The translations under genes and the position numbers were made by a program. A DNA stretch of 35,000 nt from the NCBI RefSeq assembly GCF_019134595.1, contig NZ_CP077770.1, positions 1 through 35,000 on the forward strand, written 5' to 3'. This stretch comes from Pseudoalteromonas shioyasakiensis. GTDB lineage: Bacteria > Pseudomonadota > Gammaproteobacteria > Enterobacterales > Alteromonadaceae. Under the pieces are notes generated by a model. The model saw only the letters and a program-made list of their open reading frames with translations. It did not search any database and had not been told where the DNA came from. Numbering within the stretch: position 1 is the stretch's first letter; every line of letters begins with the position of its first letter. This document shows, piece by piece, positions 11,374-23,315 of the stretch.

Positions 11374-11469
11374 TAGCTGATAGCTGATAGCTGATAGCTG
11401 ATAGCTGATAGCTGATAGCTGATAGCTGATAGCTGATAGCTGATAGCTGATAGCTGATAGCTGATAGCT
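11363..11469. repeat. Perfect 15-copy heptamer tandem repeat (CTGATAG)n
   Basis: Fifteen uninterrupted copies of CTGATAG (105 bases) plus two more bases, with no mismatch. The array begins within the last codons of the KAP gene, supplies its TGA stop, and ends two bases before the stop codon of tusA on the other strand. Because 7 is not a multiple of 3, TGA and TAG occur in all three plus-strand frames, while the minus strand is open in all frames as a repeating seven-residue peptide. Such arrays are prone to slippage, so copy number may vary between strains. Confidence 0.97.
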
Positions 11470-11471
11470 CG

Positions 11472-11711
11472 TTACAACCCTTTCTTCACTAAGTATCGAT
11501 ACGGTGCTTGTTCTACATCTTTTGCCACGAGAGTGTGATCCATAAAGGTACAAAAGCTTGGAATATCGCGGGTGGTTGATGGGTCATCGGCGATGATAAG
11601 TAAGGTTTCGCCATCTTTCATTTTACGTACTGCACCGCGCACCATCATCACGGGTTCTGGACAACGAAGGCCAAGTGCATCTAATTGGTGATCGGGATTA
11701 TCAAAACTCAT
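11472..11711 (-). CDS. tusA: Sulfurtransferase TusA
   Basis: Small sulfur-carrier protein that accepts persulfide sulfur from IscS and passes it to TusBCD for 2-thiouridine formation in the tRNA wobble base. The 79 residues include the family signature [10 protein letters not shown], whose Cys is the persulfide carrier, and the conserved [18 protein letters not shown] stretch, closely matching E. coli TusA. An AAAGGTC site precedes the ATG. The gene is convergent with the KAP ATPase gene, separated only by the heptamer array. The terminator of fadBA lies upstream, so it probably has its own promoter in 11712-11801. Confidence 0.96.
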   Translation of the reverse strand: MSFDNPDHQLDALGLRCPEPVMMVRGAVRKMKDGETLLIIADDPSTTRDIPSFCTFMDHTLVAKDVEQAPYRYLVKKGL

Positions 11712-11801
11712 GGCTGACCTTTTAGGTGAAAGAGACGAATAATAAGCAGCTATTTTAACTTTCTATTGCCGCTAGTTTCAATAAGCGAAAGCAAAGCAAA
11801 T

Positions 11802-11837
11802 AAAAAAGGCGCACTGAAAAAATCAGTGCGCCTTTTT
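11802..11837 (-). terminator. Rho-independent terminator after fadBA
   Basis: GGCGCACTGA (11808-11817) pairs perfectly with TCAGTGCGCC (11823-11832) around a five-A loop. Six A residues at 11802-11807 give the T-run on the minus strand, and five T residues follow on the plus strand. It lies 27 bases after the fadA stop codon. Confidence 0.93.
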
Positions 11838-11864
11838 ATCACCAAGATGTTTGGTGTGAGCTCG

Positions 11865-15196
<3,332 letters not shown>

Positions 15197-15223
15197 TATT
15201 ATTCTCCCTAGTTTATTAACTAA

Positions 15224-15240
15224 GACTGGTACGATGAGTT
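15224..15240. promoter_or_regulatory. Candidate FadR-like operator upstream of fadB
   Basis: GACTGGTACGATGAGTT contains the core CTGGTACGA also found, as remembered, in the E. coli fadB FadR operator, and fits most positions of the enterobacterial FadR consensus. Its position, 28 bases before the fadB start, suits a repressor relieved by long-chain acyl-CoA. No fadR gene is in the window, and an alternative regulator such as PsrA cannot be excluded, although no PsrA-like palindrome was noticed here. Confidence 0.45.
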
Positions 15241-15391
15241 TGCATTTCAATCAGTGTGCTTGCTTTAAAATTAAAATGCAACGAAAAATTTACTGCGCTT
15301 TATCGCGATTGGTTAAAATATAGCTGGTTTGGTGCTAAGGTGTAGCAGAAGTTTTTTGTTATTAATTCTTTAATTTTTTTTAAAGGTCATC

Positions 15392-17278
15392 ATGAAAAAA
15401 CAACTCCTTGGTTGGACAGCTGCCGCATTACTTTTTCCTTTTTTTGCAGCTGAAGCCAACGATAAACATGACGCTTTTTTAAAAGCAGAAAAAAAGGCGC
15501 GTTACGGTGATTATCAAGACATGAAAGAGGCGGCAAATGGTCTTGATCACCCGTTGAAACCTTATGTCGAAAAGGCTTATTGGCAACGCAACCCGAGTCT
15601 TAAACACCAGACAGAAATCGAGAACTATCTTAATGTCTACCAAAACACGCCACTGGAATGGCCTGTACGTAAGGCATGGCTTAACTACTTAAAAAAGTAC
15701 AACAAAAAAGCGGCTTATATTCGTAACTATCGCGAAACAAGCAATAACGAATTAACCTGTCCTTATTTAAGTTTTCAACTGGACTTAGGTGCGCCTGAAA
15801 AAGCCATCATGAATCAAGTTACTGATTTATGGGTGGTAGGAAAATCACAACCAAAAGAGTGTGATAAGTTGTTCTCTCTTTGGAAGAAAAAAGGTTATCA
15901 GACCGAAGAGCGTGTTTGGCAGCGCATTAGCTTGGCTGCCGAAGGTGGCTCATCAAGCTTAATTCCATACTTAAAAACATTACTGCCTCGTGCAGACCAA
16001 TACTTAGCTGATTTATATTTAAAGGTACGCAAAGATCCTAGTGCTTCAGCGGGCCTTTATCGCTACAAGAAAAAATCTGCTAAAGAAGGGCAGATTGCGA
16101 TTTATGGAGTTAAGCGCCTAGTATGGCGAGATAAAGACCTTGCACTGCGTGCCTGGGAAAAGCTCGAAACCATGTTCGATTACACTGATGAGCAAAAAGC
16201 GGATGTTTACTACAGTTTTGCATTGTCGCTTGCTTCAAGTGGCCACCAGCAAGCGCGCTTTTGGTTAAATAAAGTGCCTAAAGACCGTCAAACTAGAAAG
16301 TTAATGCAATGGCAACTTGGCAATATGTTAGAGAGACAAGATTGGTCTGGCATTGTGGCGTTTTTTACCGGTAAAGAAAACCTGAGCCTAGGTCAACAAT
16401 ATTGGTTAGCATATAGCTTAAATCAACGTGGTGAAGTCGAGCGTGCTCGTGAAATCTGGCAAACAGTGGCTAAAGAGCGTGATTATTATGGCTTTTTAGC
16501 ATCTGCACGCTTGGGTATCCCGGTTAGTTTAAATAACAAAGACATTAATATTAGTAATAAGCTAAAGCTTGAAGTAGCCAATGCTCCAGGCTTTAAGCGA
16601 GCTCGCGCATTATATGAGCTTGAGCGCTTTACATCTGCGCGTCGTGAGTGGAATTATTTAACGGATACATCAACCAAAGAAGAAAAGCTTGCTGCGTCAT
16701 TGCTTGCAGCTGAACTTGATTGGTACGACAGTACTATCTACACCTTGGCGCAAATAAAAGAGTGGGATTATGTCGACTTACGTTTCCCATTTGCGTTTAA
16801 AGATGTGTTTGCCACTTATAGTAATCGTAGTCATATTGATGTTGCTTGGAGTATTGCAATTTCTCGCCGTGAAAGTTCTTTTGCGCCCGATGCGCGCTCT
16901 CATGCCAATGCCCATGGTTTAATGCAGTTGTTGCCAAGCACTGCTAAATATATGAATAAGAGTTCAGTGTCGCGTAGGCAGTTATATCAGCCTCGTACTA
17001 ATATTCGTCTTGGTAGCGAGTATTTGCAGTATTTGAAAAAGAAAAATCATGGCAACGAAATCCTCGCAACGGCTTCTTATAATGCGGGTTACCATCGTAT
17101 TAAACGCTGGATCCCAGAGCAAGCTATGCCAGCGGAACTGTGGATTGAGTTAATTCCTTTCACCGAAACACGTAACTACGTTAAGAATGTGTTTGCCTAC
17201 AGACAGGTTTATCACACTCGATTAGGACGCGACGGCAATGTCTTAGCGCCAATCCTTGATATGTCGATGGGCGGTTAA
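15392..17278 (+). CDS. slt: Soluble lytic murein transglycosylase (Slt70 type)
   Basis: Periplasmic enzyme that cleaves the MurNAc-GlcNAc bond of peptidoglycan, forming 1,6-anhydro muropeptides. The 628-residue precursor starts with a signal peptide (MKKQLLGWTAAALLFPFFAAEA, split before Asn/Asp). A long helical region of about 420 residues, corresponding to the U- and L-domains of Slt70, precedes a lysozyme-like catalytic domain. That domain has SRRESSF with catalytic Glu494, AHGLMQLLPSTA, the TNIRLGSEYL motif and ASYNAGYHRIKRW. The spacing and C-terminus (SETR-like TETRNYVKNVFAY) match Slt70. An AAAGGTC site precedes the ATG. The gene is divergent from fadB over a 195-base intergenic region and is probably transcribed on its own. 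Confidence 0.93.
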   Translation: MKKQLLGWTAAALLFPFFAAEANDKHDAFLKAEKKARYGDYQDMKEAANGLDHPLKPYVEKAYWQRNPSLKHQTEIENYLNVYQNTPLEWPVRKAWLNYLKKYNKKAAYIRNYRETSNNELTCPYLSFQLDLGAPEKAIMNQVTDLWVVGKSQPKECDKLFSLWKKKGYQTEERVWQRISLAAEGGSSSLIPYLKTLLPRADQYLADLYLKVRKDPSASAGLYRYKKKSAKEGQIAIYGVKRLVWRDKDLALRAWEKLETMFDYTDEQKADVYYSFALSLASSGHQQARFWLNKVPKDRQTRKLMQWQLGNMLERQDWSGIVAFFTGKENLSLGQQYWLAYSLNQRGEVERAREIWQTVAKERDYYGFLASARLGIPVSLNNKDINISNKLKLEVANAPGFKRARALYELERFTSARREWNYLTDTSTKEEKLAASLLAAELDWYDSTIYTLAQIKEWDYVDLRFPFAFKDVFATYSNRSHIDVAWSIAISRRESSFAPDARSHANAHGLMQLLPSTAKYMNKSSVSRRQLYQPRTNIRLGSEYLQYLKKKNHGNEILATASYNAGYHRIKRWIPEQAMPAELWIELIPFTETRNYVKNVFAYRQVYHTRLGRDGNVLAPILDMSMGG

Positions 17279-17341
17279 ACTCGATTTGTCACACTATCCT
17301 CCGTCAGTTGGGGGATGGTGCTGGCTATGATAGACTTCTAA

Positions 17342-18694
<1,353 letters not shown>

Positions 18695-18715
18695 CGATAA
18701 AGGTTAGTGAATATC

Positions 18716-18739
18716 GGGGCCAATAGGCCCCATTTTTTT
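18716..18739 (+). terminator. Rho-independent terminator between pepQ and yigZ
   Basis: GGGGCC (18716-18721) pairs with GGCCCC (18726-18731) around loop AATA, followed by a seven-T run at 18733-18739. It ends only 12 bases before the yigZ ATG, so it also sits in the leader of that gene. Confidence 0.88.
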
Positions 18740-18745
18740 AGATAA

Positions 18746-19369
<624 letters not shown>

Positions 19370-19464
19370 AATGTAAAAATAATACATTCCGTTTACTTAC
19401 AATTAAGGCTGTAAGACAATAAACTGTATTAGCTAAACATTTAATAAGAAAGCGATACGCCTAG

Positions 19465-20916
19465 ATGCAATTTCGTACCATAATAAAAATTCTCGGCCAG
19501 CTGGTGGCGTTATTTAGTATCACTATGGTGCCTCCGGCACTGGTGTCTTTGATCTACAAAGACGGTGGTGGTGTGCCATTCGTTCTCGCTTTCATCTTTA
19601 GTGTTGTTATTGGTTTAGCTGCTTATTATCCAAACCGTCATGAACATGGTGATCTTAAAGCCCGTGAAGGCTTCTTGATTGTAGTCTTGTTCTGGCTGGT
19701 ACTAGGTACCTTCGCTGCGGTGCCTTTAGTGTTCTTACAAGAACCTAATCTTTCCTTAGCTGACTCTGTATTTGAGGCCTTTTCAGGGCTGACAACGACA
19801 GGGGCTACCGTACTTACGGGCATAGAATACCTACCTAAATCAGTCCTCTTTTATCGCCAGCAACTGCAATGGTTAGGTGGTATGGGGATCATCGTACTCG
19901 CGGTCGCGGTACTGCCTATGCTAGGGGTCGGTGGTATGCAGCTATACCGTGCAGAAACCCCCGGTCCGGTTAAAGACTCAAAAATGACGCCGCGTATTGC
20001 CGATACTGCAAAGCACCTTTGGTATATCTATGTATCGCTGACGATTGCTTGTACGCTTGCGTACTGGGCTGCAGGTATGGATTGGTTTGATGCAATATGT
20101 CATGCGTTCTCTACAATTGCGATTGGTGGTTTCTCTACCTACGATGCATCAATGGGGCAGTTTGATAGCCCATTAATTAACTTTATTTGCGTCGTGTTTT
20201 TGTTGATCGCAGCCATTAACTTCTCGCTGCATTATGCCGCTGTATCGTCGCGCAATATTCGTGTTTATTTACGCGACCCTGAATTTAAAGTGTTCTTATT
20301 GATTCAATTAGCATTGGTCATTGTCTGCTTTACTGTGCTGTCATCAAATAATATTTATGCCGATGGTGATGAGACTCTCGATCAAGCTATGTTCCAAGCG
20401 GTATCAATGAGTACCACTGCGGGCTTTGCGACTGATAACTTCTCTGCATGGCCATTGTTCTTACCTATTTTACTTATCTTCTCAAGTTTTATTGGTGGCT
20501 GTGCCGGGTCTACCGGTGGTGGTATGAAGGTCGTGCGGGTGTTCTTACTTTACTTACAAGGTATTCGTGAGCTCAATCGTCTAGTGCATCCAAGGGCTAT
20601 TTATTCAATTAAATTAGGCCGAAAAGCACTCCCAGATAAAGTTGTAGAAGCTGTTTGGGGCTTCTTCTCTGCGTATGCTTTAGTGTTTGTCATTATTATG
20701 TTGGCGCTAATGGGCACCGGCATGGATAACATCAGTGCATTCTCAGCAACAGCTGCTTGCTTAAATAACTTAGGCCCAGGTTTAGGCGAAGTCGCTGCTC
20801 ATTACGGAGCGATTTCTGATACGGCAAAATGGCTACTTACTATTGCGATGGTATTTGGTCGTTTAGAAATATTCACCCTGTTAGTGTTGTTTACGCCAAC
20901 CTTCTGGCGAGGCTAA
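19465..20916 (+). CDS. trkH: Trk system potassium uptake protein TrkH
   Basis: Inner-membrane K+ translocating subunit of the Trk system, working with the cytoplasmic gating protein TrkA. The 483 residues equal the E. coli TrkH length. The four pore repeats of the SKT superfamily are visible: TTTGAT in the first, IAIGGFS in the second, STTAGFAT in the third and CLNNLGPG in the fourth, each giving a selectivity-filter segment. Numerous hydrophobic helices cover the whole protein and the C-terminus ends FTPTFWRG. No hemG follows, unlike E. coli; instead a PilZ gene starts 38 bases on. The partner trkA is 2.4 kb away on the other strand. Confidence 0.96.
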   Translation: MQFRTIIKILGQLVALFSITMVPPALVSLIYKDGGGVPFVLAFIFSVVIGLAAYYPNRHEHGDLKAREGFLIVVLFWLVLGTFAAVPLVFLQEPNLSLADSVFEAFSGLTTTGATVLTGIEYLPKSVLFYRQQLQWLGGMGIIVLAVAVLPMLGVGGMQLYRAETPGPVKDSKMTPRIADTAKHLWYIYVSLTIACTLAYWAAGMDWFDAICHAFSTIAIGGFSTYDASMGQFDSPLINFICVVFLLIAAINFSLHYAAVSSRNIRVYLRDPEFKVFLLIQLALVIVCFTVLSSNNIYADGDETLDQAMFQAVSMSTTAGFATDNFSAWPLFLPILLIFSSFIGGCAGSTGGGMKVVRVFLLYLQGIRELNRLVHPRAIYSIKLGRKALPDKVVEAVWGFFSAYALVFVIIMLALMGTGMDNISAFSATAACLNNLGPGLGEVAAHYGAISDTAKWLLTIAMVFGRLEIFTLLVLFTPTFWRG

Positions 20917-20954
20917 CAAAAGCAAGGTGACTATCTAGAAGTGGAGGCATTACT

Positions 20955-21611
20955 GTGCCAAAAACTCAAAAACAACGTAATCTAGAAAAGCTAACCTGTA
21001 TCCCCGCAGGTAGCTTGGTGGATGTTGAAATCACTACACCAACCGACAGTAAACGCGTAAAAACAGAATTTATTGGTTTGATGAATGATCAGTACATCAT
21101 TATCAATTATCCATCAGCAAAGCGCTTAGCAAATGGTAGTGATTTCATCAAAGATGGGGTGATGGTCGTTATACGCGCGGTACTTGAAGCGGGCGGTGGG
21201 CAAGTAATTGCTTTTCGTCAGCAAATAAGCGCCTTGGCATCGCATCCACATCGTTTAATTTTTCTCGACTTTCCGCAGCAAGTACAGCTTTATAGCTTGC
21301 GTAGTGAAGCGCGTATTCCTACGTTATTCTCGGCAAACTTAGTGATTGCAGAGCAAAAACTAGCTGGGCTTATCAAAGATATTTCACTCACAGGCGTGCA
21401 GTTTGATCTTAATAGCAAGGAGGACTTAAGCGCTTTTAAAGGGCAAAGCTGCCAAATCACACTCAGTAAACGAGAGTTTAATGGCACAGTATGTAGCGTG
21501 CGCAAAAGAGCGGGTGGTTTTATGTTCGGTGTACAGCTTGATACCAGTGAAGATGAAATGAAAGCGTTTATGAAAGAGCACTTAATTGACCTTTCTGTGC
21601 TGGATAACTAA
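20955..21611 (+). CDS. PilZ domain protein, YcgR-like (cyclic di-GMP receptor)
   Basis: 218-residue two-domain protein. The N-terminal half (about 15-105) resembles the YcgR N-terminal (PilZN) domain. The C-terminal half is a PilZ domain with both c-di-GMP contact motifs intact: RxxxR as R116-S-E-A-R120 and DxSxxG as D142-I-S-L-T-G147. Such proteins bind cyclic di-GMP; YcgR acts as a flagellar brake, but no flagellar genes are nearby, so the output here is unknown. The start is GTG at 20955 with a strong GGAGG ribosome binding site 7 bases upstream; no nearby ATG is in this frame. It lies 38 bases after trkH and could be co-transcribed. Confidence 0.9.
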   Translation: MPKTQKQRNLEKLTCIPAGSLVDVEITTPTDSKRVKTEFIGLMNDQYIIINYPSAKRLANGSDFIKDGVMVVIRAVLEAGGGQVIAFRQQISALASHPHRLIFLDFPQQVQLYSLRSEARIPTLFSANLVIAEQKLAGLIKDISLTGVQFDLNSKEDLSAFKGQSCQITLSKREFNGTVCSVRKRAGGFMFGVQLDTSEDEMKAFMKEHLIDLSVLDN

Positions 21612-21620
21612 TACCAATTC

Positions 21621-21651
21621 GCCATTTTGCAACAAAATGGCTATTTCCCCC
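21621..21651 (+). repeat. Hairpin plus TATTTCCCCC, copy A
   Basis: GCCATTTTG and CAAAATGGC form a perfect 9-base-pair stem around a CAA loop, ending directly at TATTTCCCCC. It lies 10 bases after the PilZ gene stop codon and could act as a 3' mRNA end, but no T-run follows the stem. Confidence 0.6.
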
Positions 21652-21887
21652 GATTTAATCCTATAAATATCAAAATTAATTTTTAAATAAATTTAAATAA
21701 CCAATAAAATCAATGTTCTATTAATTAAATTAATTTCTATTTTTTTCTTTAAGTTTTGTTGTTCAGATAGAGTTTATTTTCAAATTTCTAATTTTTCTGT
21801 TTTCTAATTCGAGTTAATCGCTATTGCCTCCATTTTAATCTTTGTAACTTATTGATTTTAAAGGAAGCGTAAAACCAACCTCCGAGC

Positions 21888-21928
21888 TTGTTGCAAAACA
21901 GCAACAAATAAATCGCGTTATTTCCCCC
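21888..21928 (+). repeat. Hairpin plus TATTTCCCCC, copy B
   Basis: TTGTTGC (21888-21894) and GCAACAA (21901-21907) form a 7-base-pair stem around AAAACA. GCAACAAA and TATTTCCCCC are shared with copy A, 272-277 bases upstream, but the spacing between them is 18 rather than 13 bases. Confidence 0.5.
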
Positions 21929-22079
21929 TAATTCTCGATATTTCAATTTAATGCATTGATTTTATTGTTCTTTTTAACTTTGGCATCGAAGTTGAAGTAG
22001 TCTTAGCGAACACAGAGAAAAACTGATTCAGGAACATATCCTTTATCACAGTTGAGACAACATTGAAGGAATAGTGATT

Positions 22080-22289
22080 ATGAAAACGTTACACAAAACT
22101 TTAGCACTTGTAGCTCTTGCAACTTCATCAGCAGCGTTTGCCGCTGACTTTGACACATTGGATGTTAATGGCGATGGCGCTATCAGCAAAAGCGAAGCAT
22201 CAGTAAGCGAAACGTTAATGAGCCAATTTAAAGAGCTTGATACAGACGGCAACGGTGAGCTGTCTAAACAAGAGTACTCAAAAGCTTAA
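22080..22289 (+). CDS. Small secreted two-EF-hand protein 1
   Basis: 69-residue precursor. A signal peptide (MKTLHKTLALVALATSSAAFA) leaves a mature protein of about 48 residues, nearly filled by two canonical EF-hand loops, DVNGDGAISKSE and DTDGNGELSKQE, each with acidic or polar residues at positions 1, 3, 5 and Glu at 12. It therefore probably binds two Ca2+ ions in the periplasm or outside. The ATG at 22080 is chosen because GAAGGA lies 9 bases upstream; an in-frame GTG at 22074 adds two residues. First of four paralogous genes in tandem, all on the same strand. Function unknown; it is the smallest calmodulin-like unit possible (one EF-hand pair). Confidence 0.9.
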   Translation: MKTLHKTLALVALATSSAAFAADFDTLDVNGDGAISKSEASVSETLMSQFKELDTDGNGELSKQEYSKA

Positions 22290-22356
22290 TTTCATTGTAA
22301 GGACACACTGAAAAGGACTTCTAACTCAAGACAACACATTTTGAAGGAATGACATT

Positions 22357-22569
22357 ATGAACACAGTAAATAAAACACTAGCACTTATGGCACTTGTATC
22401 TTCATCAGCAGCGTTTGCGATGAGTGATTTCAATACTCTAGATGTTGATGGCAATGGTGTTATCAGCCAAAGCGAAGCATCGGTAGATGCAGAGCTAATG
22501 AGCAAATTCAGTGAATTAGACACTGACGGTAACGGTGAGTTATCGAAACAAGAATTTTCAAAAGCTTAA
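22357..22569 (+). CDS. Small secreted two-EF-hand protein 2
   Basis: 70-residue paralogue of the preceding gene. The signal peptide MNTVNKTLALMALVSSSAAFA is followed by MSDFNTLDVDGNG. EF-hand loops are DVDGNGVISQSE and DTDGNGELSKQE, both complete. The C-terminus, KQEFSKA, is nearly identical to that of gene 1 (KQEYSKA). A TTGAAGGAAT site just upstream is also shared with gene 1, as is a GACAACA motif (22330-22336), showing that the duplicated unit includes the leader. The 67-base gap from gene 1 has no evident terminator, so co-transcription is plausible. Confidence 0.9.
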   Translation: MNTVNKTLALMALVSSSAAFAMSDFNTLDVDGNGVISQSEASVDAELMSKFSELDTDGNGELSKQEFSKA

Positions 22570-22709
22570 TGTGATTAAGCAAAACCAGTTTATTTAGCTG
22601 ATTAGTTCTGAGCTGCCAAAGACAGCCTAAATGGATAAGGGAATCCATGACAAAGGACAACACTGGAAGTGTGATCAGCTAACACTCTTAAAATTAAAGG
22701 AATATGATT

Positions 22710-22925
22710 ATGAAAACAGTAAACAAAACATTAGCTTTAATCGCACTTGCATCTTCTTCAGCAGCTTTTGCAGCAACTGATTTTGACACTCTAGACGTAG
22801 ACGGTAACGGCGTGGTTAGCAAAAGTGAAGCTGCCGTTGACGCAAAAATTATGTCGCAGTTTAAAACATTAGACGTGAATGGCGACGGCGTTCTTACTGA
22901 AGCAGAATTCTCTGAAGCCGAATAA
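22710..22925 (+). CDS. Small secreted two-EF-hand protein 3
   Basis: 71-residue paralogue. The signal peptide MKTVNKTLALIALASSSAAFA precedes ATDFDTLDVDGNG. EF-hand loops are DVDGNGVVSKSE and DVNGDGVLTEAE. The second loop differs from the ELSK type of the other three copies, so this copy has diverged most there. The ATG at 22710 is preferred because AAAGGA ends 8 bases upstream, whereas an in-frame ATG at 22704 would be too close. A GACAACA motif occurs about 50 bases upstream, as in genes 1 and 2. The 140-base gap before it contains a short inverted repeat (ATGGAT/ATCCAT, 22631-22648) without a T-run. Confidence 0.9.
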   Translation: MKTVNKTLALIALASSSAAFAATDFDTLDVDGNGVVSKSEAAVDAKIMSQFKTLDVNGDGVLTEAEFSEAE

Positions 22926-23012
22926 CTGAATTAAATGAGTCTTTATACCAGTTTCCACTAAACAAGGATCTCAGAAACGGATTTCACTCTTTTAAAATTT
23001 AAGGTAGTTATT

Positions 23013-23231
23013 ATGAAACAGTTAAGCACAACAATCGCAATTTTAGCACTAGCAACATCATCAGCAGCCTTTGCACAAGGCGTAAGCTTTTCAACATTCG
23101 ATACCGACGGTGATGGTGTGATCAGCAAAGAAGAAGCGTCTGCAAATATGCAGCTTGAAAAGTTATTTCCAGAGCTAGATAGCGATGGTAATGGCGAACT
23201 TTCTAAAGAAGAGTTCGCTCAAATTCAATAG
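23013..23231 (+). CDS. Small secreted two-EF-hand protein 4
   Basis: 72-residue paralogue, the most different in its N-terminus. The signal peptide MKQLSTTIAILALATSSAAFA is followed by QGVSFSTFDTDGDG. EF-hand loops are DTDGDGVISKEE and DSDGNGELSKEE, again both complete; the linker between them (ASANMQLEKLFPEL) has diverged from the other copies. A TAAGG site precedes the ATG. It is the last gene of the array and is followed by a rho-independent terminator, so the whole set may form one transcription unit ending there. Function unknown. Confidence 0.9.
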   Translation: MKQLSTTIAILALATSSAAFAQGVSFSTFDTDGDGVISKEEASANMQLEKLFPELDSDGNGELSKEEFAQIQ

Positions 23232-23272
23232 AATCTTTTAGAAAAGTTAGGTACTTTCACTTCAAGAGTCGT

Positions 23273-23298
23273 AAAGCAGCTGTCATGGCTGCTTTTTT
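23273..23298 (+). terminator. Rho-independent terminator after the EF-hand array
   Basis: AAAGCAGC (23273-23280) pairs with GCTGCTTT (23288-23295) around loop TGTCATG, with a six-T run at 23293-23298. It lies between the last EF-hand gene and the convergent trkA stop codon; the A residues on its left side are too few for a strong minus-strand terminator. Confidence 0.85.
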
Positions 23299-23315
23299 CG
23301 TTTATAAGCTTTCGT

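Larger units (their letters stand above)
21612..22079. other. AT-rich intergenic region with duplicated hairpin/C-run element
   Basis: 468 bases without a supportable gene. The middle part (about 21660-21800) is very AT-rich. Two related elements occur in the same direction: a hairpin at 21621-21641 directly followed by TATTTCCCCC (21642-21651), and a hairpin at 21888-21907 followed after 11 bases by TATTTCCCCC (21919-21928). The promoter of the first EF-hand gene must be at the right end, but no convincing -35/-10 pair was found. A GAAGGA ribosome binding site is at 22065-22070. Confidence 0.7.

Noticed and set aside
11363..11469. CRISPR array
   Set aside because: The repeats are 7 bases, directly adjacent and without spacers; no cas genes are present.
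11347..11553. Minus-strand open frame with a repeated YQLSAIS peptide
   Set aside because: It is an alternative frame of tusA running into the heptamer array; the peptide repeat is only the translation of the tandem DNA repeat.
17297..17317. Hairpin (ATCCTCC/GGGGGAT) after slt as a terminator
   Set aside because: Stem contains a G-T pair and no T-run follows; too weak to call.
22631..22648. ATGGAT/ATCCAT inverted repeat as a terminator between EF-hand genes 2 and 3
   Set aside because: Only six base pairs, low stability and no T-run follows.
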